Assembly: GCA_951812535.1 (NCBI GenBank)
Contig: CATOSK010000004.1
Coordinates: 363,074 to 427,073, forward strand
Reading direction: 5' to 3'
Length of the DNA: 64,000 bases
Origin: an uncultured Dehalococcoidia bacterium
GTDB taxonomy: Bacteria; Chloroflexota; Dehalococcoidia; Lucifugimonadales; UBA3495
Part shown: positions 46,232-53,804 of the stretch, one piece after another
Position numbering within the stretch: position 1 is the stretch's first letter
Layout: every line of letters begins with the position of its first letter
Notes under the pieces: generated by a model
Seen by the model: only the letters and a program-made list of their open reading frames with translations
Database searches by the model: none
What the model was told of the DNA's origin: nothing
Made by a program: the position numbers and the translations under genes

Positions 46232-47746
46232 ATGACCCCGTTGGAAGAAGCAAAAAGGCAGACCACAGAGTTCCTTCGTAGGGTAAGCCGCGAGTTGCTT
46301 GGCCCGCTGACCTCCATCAAGGGTTCGGCGGCCGCCCTGCTTGATTCTTCCTACCCGCTCGATCCCGCCGAGACCCGCCAGTTGCTCCGGATAATCGACG
46401 AGCAGGCCGACCAAATGCACCATCTCATCAATGACCTGGTCGATATTACACAACTCGAGGCGGGGGCGCTGACGGTCATCCCCGAACCGACGGATGTAGG
46501 GATCCTGGTCGGCTGGGCCAGGGAGGCGGTTATCGGTGAGGGAACGAGAAACGGCATTGAAGTCGACCTGGCTCCGGACCTGCCCAGGGTAATGGCGGAC
46601 CAACGGCGGATGTTCCAGGTTCTCAGGGACCTCCTTACAAACGCATCCGAGCCAACGTCTGAGTCGTCCACCATCAGAGTGGGAGTGTCGCAGCAGGGCG
46701 GGTATGTCGTGATCTCCGTGGAGGACGAGGGCAGGGACATTCTCGCCACCCGCCAGCCTGAGGAGTTCTCCCGCACGGACGGCATGTACAAGGGGATGTG
46801 GAACAGAAAAGACGGTCTCGGCCTTGCCATCTGCAAAGGGGTGGTGGAAGCGCACGGGGGCCGCATGTTGGCGGAGAGCGGAGAATCGGGACGCGGCTCC
46901 CGGTTCACGATCACAATCCCCTTGGCCCCCAGGACCGGGGACGGCGTTCAAGTCCCCGCCGACAGGCGACTGCCGGGAAGGGACTATGCGCCCATTCTGG
47001 CGGTCAATGATGACCCACAGGCGGACCGGTACATCCGGGGTATTCTTTCGCAAGCGGGTTTCCCGGCGGTGGTCACCGCGCTTCCCAGCGAGGTGGAATA
47101 CCTGTTGTATACGAAAAGGCCCCGTCTTGTGGTGGTGGACCTGACGCCGCCCTGGACCGACGGATTAGATCTGATGGGGCGGATCAACCTCATTTCCGAC
47201 GCTCCGGTCATCATTCTGGCCGGACACGGAAGCGGCGAAAACATGAAGCGCGCCTTCGAGCTTGGGGCTGCGGACTACGTGGTGAAGCCTTTCACACCGA
47301 CCGAGCTCGTGGCGCGGGTAACAGCTGCCCTGCGGAGGCGGTCGACGGGTAACCAGGCACCGCCCTTGGAGCCCTATCTGTTTGGCGACCTTTCGATCAA
47401 TTACAGCGAAAGGCTCGTGGCCATCACCGGCCGCCCAGTGAAGTTGAAACCGACGGAATACAAGCTGCTGTTCGAGCTTTCGATCGCAGGGGGGCATGTG
47501 TTGTCTCTGGACCAGTTGGCGGTCCTGGTATGGGGACCGCTCAATTTCGGCGACCACCGGATGCTCATCCGTACCCACGTAAAGGAGATCCGCAAAAAGC
47601 TGGGGGACGACGCCAGGCGGCCCACCTACATCTTCACCGAACACCGGACCGGCTACCGCATGCCAAAGCCGGAAACGGGCCAGCAGGATGGCGGACAAGA
47701 CGACCTGCTACCGCCGCCGGTGGCCCAGCAGGAAAACCAGCCGTAG
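46232..47746 (+). CDS. Hybrid kinase-receiver-DNA-binding protein lacking the phospho-His
   Basis: 504 residues: HisKA (about 10-75), HATPase (about 110-230), receiver (about 252-370) and winged helix (about 385-485). It parallels the C-terminal two thirds of the protein at 37440 but has no sensor domain. The H-box reads FLRRVSRELLGPL: the phospho-accepting His is Arg (residue 20, CGC at 46289-46291 where CAC is expected). The N-box Asn and G-box (DGLGLAICKG) persist. The receiver keeps VNDDP, the Asp in VVVDLTPP and the Lys in VVKPF, so it could be phosphorylated by another kinase. Possibly a pseudokinase regulator. Confidence 0.88.
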   Translation: MTPLEEAKRQTTEFLRRVSRELLGPLTSIKGSAAALLDSSYPLDPAETRQLLRIIDEQADQMHHLINDLVDITQLEAGALTVIPEPTDVGILVGWAREAVIGEGTRNGIEVDLAPDLPRVMADQRRMFQVLRDLLTNASEPTSESSTIRVGVSQQGGYVVISVEDEGRDILATRQPEEFSRTDGMYKGMWNRKDGLGLAICKGVVEAHGGRMLAESGESGRGSRFTITIPLAPRTGDGVQVPADRRLPGRDYAPILAVNDDPQADRYIRGILSQAGFPAVVTALPSEVEYLLYTKRPRLVVVDLTPPWTDGLDLMGRINLISDAPVIILAGHGSGENMKRAFELGAADYVVKPFTPTELVARVTAALRRRSTGNQAPPLEPYLFGDLSINYSERLVAITGRPVKLKPTEYKLLFELSIAGGHVLSLDQLAVLVWGPLNFGDHRMLIRTHVKEIRKKLGDDARRPTYIFTEHRTGYRMPKPETGQQDGGQDDLLPPPVAQQENQP

Positions 47747-47816
47747 GAAGAGATGCCCACATCGGCAACCCGGCAATAAAAGAGGCCCGCATAAAGGAGC
47801 GGGAGGGAAGCATTTC

Positions 47817-48170
47817 ATGACTCCGAAGATGTACATGTTCATATTTGCGGTACCCTCGGTTGCTGTGTTGGTTATTCCGCCGGTGATGCTCATAGCGCAC
47901 AACAGGGAACATCCCAGACCGGCTCGTATGACCGGTGAGGCCTGCTGGTATCGCCGGACGGCAAGGAAATGGGGACCGTAACCTTGACCAGGGACCCAAG
48001 GCGTCATCCTGTCTGCCGAGCGGTCGACATCATCCTGGGCTCCGACTTAGCCCATTCCATATTTGACGACGACGGCTCCTTCACCATCATTCACGAAGAG
48101 CCCGACACTTTACTTTGCGGCGGCCGACCTCGGCGGTCAGACAGCCTGCGGGATTATTCGACGCAACTAG
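47817..48170 (+). pseudogene. Second SodC-like copy, internally deleted
   Basis: It opens with nearly the same leader and anchor as 45591 (MYMFIFAVPSVAVLVIPPVM). The frame shifts after ARMTGEA, and the middle third, including the GGxFNP region, is deleted. The tail SIFDDDGSFTIIHEEPDT and the ending CGIIRRN reappear in other frames. The scrap keeps the His of IIIH that the intact copy lacks, so the ancestor had at least that ligand. Confidence 0.8.
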
Positions 48171-48212
48171 CGGGGTCTTCCAGCCCGCCGAGGAGGGGGC
48201 TGGCGAACCCAC

Positions 48213-48311
48213 AAGGACCTGAACCCCGCCAACGGAGAGGTCGAGAAAAAGCACTTCTGGCTGGACGAGCTGATGTTCGGGTCGGGCTGCTATCACGACG
48301 AGTCCGGCTGA
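48213..48311 (+). pseudogene. Orphan C-terminal protein fragment
   Basis: A 32-codon frame reads KDLNPANGEVEKKHFWLDEL followed by MFGSGCYHDESG and TGA. It looks like the end of a real protein but has no start, and the family is not recognised. It follows the SodC scrap, in what is probably a deletion junction. Confidence 0.35.
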
Positions 48312-48393
48312 TCCATTGGGCACCAACCCGCCTTGGCGGAATATCGGGAACACGACGACCACCCGGATGAGTGCGCAATAGGTTGAGGCCAGG

Positions 48394-49219
48394 ATGAGGC
48401 CGGACCGGGACACAGCGGAAAACAGCATCGAGACGAAACGGGATCGCCGGATGAGAGCACCTAGGCGAACGGACACCGGACGAGAACCGGGGGATGCCGT
48501 CAGAGTCCTCCTTCTCACGGAGGACCCGGAGACCCGCCGCCACATGGTGAAGGACCTGGAATCCGCAGGGTACCGGGTCACCACGGCGGAAGGGCTCTGG
48601 GAGGCGGTCCGGCAAGTCGGCCAGGACCCGCCGGGGATGGTCCTCATCTCGATGAGGATCCGTGACGTCACGGACCCCAATTTCGTCAGGCACATCTCCC
48701 TGGGCTACGACATCCCGGTGCTCTTCATCGCCGCGGGAGGCAGCCGGGATGTGGCGGTGGCCTTCGAGGCCGGGGGGGGACGACTGCATAACAGACCCCC
48801 TAGGGGGAGAGACCCTGGCCAGGGTGGAAGAGGCGCTGAGAAGGCGGGCGGAACGCGGGGCCAGAGCCGACCCAGGCACGATAAGACTGGAAACAATGAC
48901 CATAAGCCACCCGCAACGCAGCGTGATCATATCGGGCAGGACGGTGCAGCTCACGCCGTTGGAGTTCAACCTTTTGTGGGAGCTGGCATCCAATGCCGGG
49001 CGCATCATGAGCCACGATGCCCTGATCGGCCGGCTATGGGGCCCGGGACCGAAGGACCGGTCCGGCACTCTGAGGACCATCCTCAAGAACCTGCGGCGGA
49101 AGCTGGGCGACGACGCCCGGTCGCCGAGATACATCTTCACGGTGCCGAAGACCGGATACCGGATGGGACGCCCAGGGGATGGGCAGCCCATCTTCAGAGC
49201 AGCCGATCGGACCCCGTGA
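48394..49219 (+). pseudogene. OmpR-type response regulator, frameshifted at a G8 tract
   Basis: The first frame (ATG 48394) gives a receiver: VRVLLLTEDPETRRHMVKDL through DVAVAFEAG. Eight G at 48772-48779 then break it. With seven G the frame continues as GDDCITDPLGGETLARVEEA and a full winged helix (VQLTPLEFNLLWELASNAGR to GYRMGRPG), ending at 49219. The usual phospho-Asp position is Ser (VLISMRIRD), so it is an atypical receiver in any case. It may be phase-variable, decayed or mis-assembled. Confidence 0.8.
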
Positions 49220-49283
49220 GGATCAACCTTCAATCCATGGATGACGGAAGGTGGTACATCATCTCCGGCGAAGGGAACCCGAC

Positions 49284-49763
49284 ATGCTCAAACCTGGAAC
49301 GAATGCACCGGATTTCACCGCCCTCCTGGGATCCGGAGGCAACTTCACCCTGTCGGACTGGCGCGGTTCAAACGTGGTTCTCTTCTTTTTCTCCAGGGCC
49401 TTCACCCCGGGTTGAGGCGCGGAAATCAGGGGGTTTGTAGAACTCCAGGAACGGTTCAAGGCGACCGACACCGTGGTCGTCGGCATCAGCCGCGACAGCG
49501 TGCAGCGGCTGCGGAGATTCGGAGAGTCCAGGAAGGTGGCGGTCCCGCTGGTCAGCAACCCCTCGGGAACGGTGGCACGGTTGTATGACGTAAGGCGGAG
49601 GTTCGGGCTGGGCGCCTCCAGGGCGACCTATGTGATCGACCGGGAGGGCGTGATTCGGGACGCTCATCACAACGAACTGTCCCTGTCCGGCCCCGCCCGA
49701 AGAGCGTTGCGGAGGGTGGAAGCCCTCCCGCCGGCCGGAACGACGCGGGGTGCCCCGGGGTGA
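49284..49763 (+). CDS. Peroxiredoxin (AhpC/TSA, BCP-like) with UGA at the catalytic Cys: candidate selenoprotein
   Basis: One frame of 160 codons from ATG 49284 (AAGGGAA upstream) to TGA 49761-49763 encodes a thioredoxin-fold peroxiredoxin: GTNAPDFTALLG, SDWRGSNVVLFFF, AFTPG-UGA-GAEI, VVVGISRDSVQRLRRFGES, VPLVSNPSGTVARLYDV and ASRATYVIDREGVIRDA. The only internal stop, TGA 49413-49415 (codon 44), sits exactly at the peroxidatic Cys of TPGC. A hairpin, GGGGTT (49430-49435) with AACTCC (49441-49446), has its loop starting 20 nt after the UGA and a G in the second loop position, as bacterial SECIS elements need. Alternatively, a Cys-to-stop mutation. Confidence 0.75.
49430..49446 (+). promoter_or_regulatory. 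Candidate bacterial SECIS hairpin
   Basis: A six-pair stem (one G-U) closes a five-base loop TGTAG. The distance from the UGA at 49413-49415 to the loop falls in the 16-37 nt window described for SelB-binding elements in bacteria. The stem is short, so this is suggestive only. Confidence 0.45.
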
Positions 49764-49876
49764 ATCGGCGATTCGTCTCAACATGAACCAGACCTGGGCC
49801 CGGGAGCATCAGGACACGGGAAGGACAGTACAGGAAGGGAAAATGGAACGCAGGACCGGAGCGGTCAGGCCCGCCG

Positions 49877-50056
49877 ATGATTCCTACTGGGTGGTCCCTC
49901 TGTGAGGTGCTCCACCATGCCGTGGAGACGGGGAACGACCATCAGCTGGACACCTCCATTGCGGGCATCCTCGGGATCATCCGGGAGAACCCGCTGCTGG
50001 ACTATGCTGTGTTCAGGAAGGCGTTCGACGACCCGGACACGGTCATCGAGATATGA
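49877..50056 (+). CDS. Small helical protein, first gene of an ATGA-coupled trio
   Basis: 59 residues from ATG 49877 to TGA 50054-50056, which overlaps the next start (ATGA at 50053). It is mainly helical: VLHHAVETGNDHQLDTSIAG followed by ILGIIRENPLLDYAVFRKAF and an acidic end. No family recognised. The tight coupling argues that it is translated. Confidence 0.5.
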   Translation: MIPTGWSLCEVLHHAVETGNDHQLDTSIAGILGIIRENPLLDYAVFRKAFDDPDTVIEI

Positions 50057-50559
50057 CAATATCGGAGCCGAACACCGACCCGGCACGAACAATGGGATTT
50101 CCAGCCGCATACCGCTGCGAAAACTTTCCGGGCAGAATGGGAGTCGCGAAGAAGCAGTTCATCGTGGGGCATGTCGCCCTGGAGAAGGGTGTTGAAATCG
50201 CGGCCGGCTGCCGGTGCTCCTCCGGCTGCCGGAACCGCATCGAACCGGCCAAGTCCTGGGACATCAGCAACGCGAACATCGACAGGGCGAGGTGGATTGA
50301 GCCGGCCGGGGAACTCCTGGCCGCGGTGGAAAGAGGCCCCGGCGTAAAGTTCCAGGACGGGCTTTTGGGACCGATCCTGCGGGCCGCTGTCCCCAGGGGC
50401 GATCCAGGCCCGTTCCCCTGGTTGGTGAAGGCCGGACGGGGACGGAATGACGAGCAGCGGGTCGCGTGGGGGACCCGGGAGGTTCTGATAGTGGTACAGA
50501 CGATGGTTGATAAGCCGATGAAATGGTGTGGGCCGGGCCCACAGGGGTTGCAAGCATGA
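50053..50559 (+). CDS. Hypothetical protein, middle gene of the trio
   Basis: 168 residues, linked by 4-bp overlaps to genes on both sides (ATGA at 50053 and at 50556). It contains a Cys cluster (CRCSSGCRNR) and segments such as KKQFIVGHVALEKGVEI and EVLIVVQTMVDKPMKW. No family recognised. Its place beside a HATPase suggests a partner or regulator. Confidence 0.5.
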   Translation: MTISEPNTDPARTMGFPAAYRCENFPGRMGVAKKQFIVGHVALEKGVEIAAGCRCSSGCRNRIEPAKSWDISNANIDRARWIEPAGELLAAVERGPGVKFQDGLLGPILRAAVPRGDPGPFPWLVKAGRGRNDEQRVAWGTREVLIVVQTMVDKPMKWCGPGPQGLQA

Positions 50560-51140
50560 CATCGGAGACATCCTACATCCTGACACCCACGGCCTTCTGC
50601 AACCCGGGGAAGGCGCAGGATCTCGCCAATACCCTCGAGCAGGGACTGATGGTCAGGGCAGCGTGCGCTCCCAATATACGCAGGGGACTCGTGGAGATAT
50701 TCTCGGAGATCGCCGACAACGCCGCCGAGCACGGCGCCAGCCCCGCAGGGGCCCATGCCCATGTGCGCTTCATGCTCCGCCGGAAAGGTCATGCGTTCGA
50801 CGTGGTGATCGTCGACTCCGGCCCCGGCATTCGGGAGAACCTGGCCCGCAACCCGGGGTTGAACGTGCCGGAGAGGGACGCCGAAGCCATCCTGCTGGGC
50901 ACCCGGGAGCTGGTTTCAGGCACGGGTGACCCGACCAGGGGCCTCGGGCTCTGGATGACGGCCACCGCGATGAGGTTTCCTGGCCGTCAGTTGTTGATCC
51001 ATTCGGGATCGGGCCTGCTGGTGATGTACGGCGACACCGAGCCAGAGGTGCGGCAGGTCGAGCACCGGCAGGGCGTGGTAATCCGGCTGACGGTGCCTTT
51101 CTGGCCAGCTGCTGGGCACCCCAGGATCAACGGCCCGTGA
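50556..51140 (+). CDS. HATPase-domain (GHKL) ATP-binding protein
   Basis: 194 residues from ATG 50556. The GHKL core is visible: N-box FSEIADNAAEHGASP, G1 box VVIVDSGPGIRENLARNP, then GDPTRGLGLWM as the G2-like loop and a final strand GVVIRLTVPFW. No HisKA or receiver. It resembles stand-alone serine/anti-sigma or MutL/Hsp90-type ATPases used in regulation or defence. The coupled upstream genes probably encode its partners. Confidence 0.78.
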   Translation: MTSETSYILTPTAFCNPGKAQDLANTLEQGLMVRAACAPNIRRGLVEIFSEIADNAAEHGASPAGAHAHVRFMLRRKGHAFDVVIVDSGPGIRENLARNPGLNVPERDAEAILLGTRELVSGTGDPTRGLGLWMTATAMRFPGRQLLIHSGSGLLVMYGDTEPEVRQVEHRQGVVIRLTVPFWPAAGHPRINGP

Positions 51141-51415
51141 GAATGGGCCCCGGGGAGGCCGCAGCCGGCTTCAAGCCGATTGCCACTGGCTTCCTGCCGA
51201 ACCGCCCGGGGCTGGGAACGAGCCGGCGGTATTCACCTTCCCAGTCGCGGGACTGTTCGCCATGTCCCTATCGGACATCGTTGGGGTGGCCCACCCTGAC
51301 CACCCAGTTGTCCGAAGGCCCCGGCAATGGAGAGAGGGGATTTCGCGGCCGTGCTGACGGATACCGGCGCGGTCATGGGCCCGATGTCGGAACCCGGTCA
51401 GGAAAGGGAGAACGG

Positions 51416-51694
51416 ATGAGCACCGGACAGCGGGGGACGAAGCATGGAGGGAAGATACCGGGGTGGTGGCAACGCATGAGGTGGCGGTGGAAGCTGACGA
51501 TGGCGGGCTTCGCGATGGGAGCCTTGGCCTGCGGCCTGTGGGCGGGCCCCGCGGCCGTCATCGCCTTCAGAGGCGGCTACACGACCCACGGCTGGATCTA
51601 CACAATCACGGTCGCAGCCGTCATGGTGATGGCGACCGGCGGGATGCACTACATGGGGATCAGACACGAGCGGGACTTCGATGGAGCAGGCTGA
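51416..51694 (+). CDS. Small two-helix membrane protein
   Basis: 92 residues from ATG 51416 (AAAGGGAGAA upstream). A basic, Trp-rich N-terminus (WWQRMRWRWK) precedes helices at about residues 28-46 and 57-75. No family recognised. Confidence 0.55.
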   Translation: MSTGQRGTKHGGKIPGWWQRMRWRWKLTMAGFAMGALACGLWAGPAAVIAFRGGYTTHGWIYTITVAAVMVMATGGMHYMGIRHERDFDGAG

Positions 51695-51815
51695 GGAGCG
51701 GCGGTCCGGGGTCGAGAGGCCCTGGGACAACATCGCCACGGCGACCACCAGCGTATCCGCCGAAGCCGGGGCTGCACCGGTTCTCGTCATGATGACGCCT
51801 TCGGGATGTTCCTGA
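51681..51815 (+). CDS. Overlapping small frame
   Basis: 44 codons from an ATG inside the end of the previous gene. Thr/Ala-rich with a hydrophobic end. The overlap could reflect coupling, but the evidence is thin. Confidence 0.25.
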   Translation: MEQAEERRSGVERPWDNIATATTSVSAEAGAAPVLVMMTPSGCS

Positions 51816-51970
51816 AGACGCCGGTCTTCATCGTCGCCCTGGCCTCCAGGGCCTTCAGGCTTCCAGCGCTGCAGCCCTCCTCCGGAGAGCCCCCGGCGGA
51901 AACACCGGTAACGGTGCCAACAGCGTTGAAGCCAGTTGCCGAACCCCCGAAACGGGCCGGTCCTAAATGA
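51806..51970 (+). CDS. Small secreted or anchored protein candidate
   Basis: 54 codons from ATG 51806 to TGA 51968-51970. A short hydrophobic N-terminus (FLKTPVFIVALASRAF) is followed by a Pro/Thr/Ala-rich tail like the linkers of this window's lipoproteins, but no lipobox Cys. Possibly a truncated lipoprotein. Confidence 0.35.
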   Translation: MFLKTPVFIVALASRAFRLPALQPSSGEPPAETPVTVPTALKPVAEPPKRAGPK

Positions 51971-52002
51971 CAAACTTTGTCCATCCCTCAATGGTCCAAA
52001 AT

Positions 52003-52033
52003 GTTGGGAACCAAGAAGAGGAGGAACTGACCC
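52003..52033 (+). promoter_or_regulatory. Conserved leader of the ParB-methyltransferase genes
   Basis: AAAATGTTGGGAACCAA here is repeated at 58877-58893, before the paralogous gene at 58911. In both, a GGAG-rich ribosome site follows (AGGAGGAACT here, AAAAGGAGAC there). Conservation outside the coding region suggests an operator or leader signal. Confidence 0.5.
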
Positions 52034-53389
52034 ATGGAAAACATCTGGGAATACCCCGTTCACCCATTGGCCCTGTTGTTCCCGCCGTTGACTCCGGAGA
52101 AGTACGCGGAACTGGTGGCCAGCATCATGGACATTGGGCTCCTTGACCCCATCATCGTCTGGCAAGGCCACATTATCGATGGGCTGCACCGTCTGAGAGC
52201 CTGCAAAGAAGCCGGCGTCGAACCAAGGTACAAAGTCCTCGACGACGACGACGACCCGGTGAAGTATGTCATCGCCAAGAACGGCTTGCGTAGGGAAATG
52301 GACGAAAGTCAGCGGGCGGTCGTGGCCCACGAGCTGTCCCGGTGGTCCGCTCCCGGGCGGCCCCGGGAGAACGCTGGAAACTGTTCACCTCTGAACAGTT
52401 TAACCCAGGTGCAGGCGGCCAGCGCATTGCAAGTTGGGCGCACCATGGTGTCCTACGCCCGGCGGGTTCTACAGGACGACGGGCCTGCGGTGCCCGAGTT
52501 GCGGCAGGCGGTGAAGGAATGGAGAATCCGGGTCAGCGATGCTGCCACAGCGGCGAAGAAGCCGCCCGAAATCCAGCGGCGCGCCCTTGATCTGCTGGAG
52601 GAGGGGAAATTCAAGACCGTCACCGGCGCGGTCCGGCAGGTTGAGCGGGATATCAGGGAGCAGGAGAACGCGACGAAACGGGTACCGGTGAAGTTCACCT
52701 CGATTCGGGAATCCGTTACCCTCCATGCCGTCTCTGTGGAGGACCTCCACGCCATTGTGCCTGAAGCCAGTGTGGACTTCATCATCACGACCCCGCGACC
52801 AGACAGGAATCTCGTGGTGTCGTGCAAACATCTGGCGGATTTCGCGGTCCATGCCCTCAAAGACACCGGGGGGCTGGCCGTGGTTGGTCTGGGGCAGCTC
52901 CTTCCGGCGATGCTCAACGGCCTGTACAACAGTTCGCTGAACTGGGTCGACGAGCTTGACCTGGCATTCGACGGACCCCCATTTAAGGTGAAGGGGTTGT
53001 GGCACGATATCGCCATCTCGAGGTTGCCGGTATTGGTGTTCGGCAAGCAGGACTTTCACCCGGAGGGCCTGAACAACCTCCTGCATATCCCGGCTGTCGA
53101 CCAACTCCCCCCAGGACTGAGCCGGACCGGGGCGGCCATCGAGGAACTGATGGCTATCTTCACCAGTCCGGGCCAGGTGGTTTGCGACCCCGCGATGTTG
53201 GGACGTCACTGGCCGGCCCTGGCGGGCTGGAAGAACGGCTGCCAGTTCATCGGCGCCGACGATCCGAAAGACCGAGCCGACGATTCGAAAAACCCAGCCG
53301 ACGATTCGAAAACCCCAATTGACGCTATCTGGGAGAAGCTGGACGATGCGGCAGCACAGCTGGATATTGGAGGTGATTCCGTCGATTAA
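52034..53389 (+). CDS. ParB-domain protein fused to a degenerate DNA-methyltransferase domain
   Basis: 451 residues. ParB/sulfiredoxin-like N-terminus (about 8-105: YPVHPLALLFPPLTPEKYAE, IIDGLHRLRACKEAG), an HTH region (TQVQAASALQVGRTMVSYAR), then a domain laid out like N4/N6 methyltransferases (about 235-415): VTLHAVSVEDLHAIVPEASV, DFIITTPRP where DPPY is expected, and VVCDPAMLGRHWPALAGWKN where DPFxGxGT is expected. Both catalytic motifs are altered. The C-terminus has three DDSK-type repeats. A perfect palindrome (52378-52401) lies inside the HTH coding part. Likely a DNA-binding regulator from a mobile element. A decayed paralog is at 58911. Confidence 0.75.
   Translation: MENIWEYPVHPLALLFPPLTPEKYAELVASIMDIGLLDPIIVWQGHIIDGLHRLRACKEAGVEPRYKVLDDDDDPVKYVIAKNGLRREMDESQRAVVAHELSRWSAPGRPRENAGNCSPLNSLTQVQAASALQVGRTMVSYARRVLQDDGPAVPELRQAVKEWRIRVSDAATAAKKPPEIQRRALDLLEEGKFKTVTGAVRQVERDIREQENATKRVPVKFTSIRESVTLHAVSVEDLHAIVPEASVDFIITTPRPDRNLVVSCKHLADFAVHALKDTGGLAVVGLGQLLPAMLNGLYNSSLNWVDELDLAFDGPPFKVKGLWHDIAISRLPVLVFGKQDFHPEGLNNLLHIPAVDQLPPGLSRTGAAIEELMAIFTSPGQVVCDPAMLGRHWPALAGWKNGCQFIGADDPKDRADDSKNPADDSKTPIDAIWEKLDDAAAQLDIGGDSVD
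52378..52401 (+). repeat. Perfect palindrome within the ParB-like gene
   Basis: AAACTGTTCA (52378-52387), loop CCTC, TGAACAGTTT (52392-52401). At the same place the paralog carries a different perfect palindrome (59257-59276), followed by the same TTTAAC. Could be an RNA hairpin or a DNA-binding site for the encoded protein. Confidence 0.7.
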
Positions 53390-53542
53390 ACCGCCCGTCT
53401 CCGGGACCGTCCGGACCCGCTGCGGACTGAATGGCGATGGCGGTGATAACCACTCAGAGAACATCTGCATCTAGCGCGGTAGTTGAGAATCGAGGGGCAG
53501 ACGTCAACCGGTCCAGCCCTTGGATGTTCGTGGAAACTCGGG

Positions 53543-53572
53543 TTGACACCCGTCCCGGAACGGCGGTAGCAT
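53543..53572 (+). promoter_or_regulatory. Sigma-70-type promoter
   Basis: TTGACA (53543-53548), an 18-bp spacer and TAGCAT (53567-53572). It is followed about 85 bp later by a strong terminator, with no gene between. Confidence 0.55.
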
Positions 53573-53579
53573 CGCAAGT

Positions 53580-53690
53580 GACCCGGCGGTGCGCTAACAC
53601 CCCGGGCCGTGGCGCCACCTGAGGGCACAGGTAACGCGTGCAGGATTGTACTACGCGAGACCCGCTCCCGACAGGGGCGGGTCTTCTTAG
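53580..53690 (+). ncRNA. Candidate small RNA or attenuated leader
   Basis: A transcript from the promoter at 53543 would begin near 53580 and end at the terminator at 53688, about 110 nt. It contains a small hairpin (ACCTG/CAGGT). No open frame has a start signal. It precedes the PLD-family gene at 53805 and may act as an attenuating leader for it. Confidence 0.45.
53659..53688 (+). terminator. Intrinsic terminator
   Basis: A ten-pair stem (GACCCGCTCC at 53659-53668 with GGGGCGGGTC at 53674-53683, one G-U) closed by loop CGACA, followed by TTCTT. A second perfect hairpin (CCGCTCC/GGAGCGG, 53705-53722) follows. Confidence 0.65.
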
Positions 53691-53804
53691 TTAAACCCGA
53701 AGATCCGCTCCCGACGGAGCGGGAGGCGCTCCCATCAACCGGTGGGAGCGAATTCCCTCCAGGCAAGGCGCTATGGCGACCCAAATTCTTCCTGGAGGTG
53801 GACC

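Noticed and set aside
52034-53389. Active DNA methyltransferase
   Set aside because: Neither DPPY nor the SAM-binding motif is intact, so only the fold is claimed.
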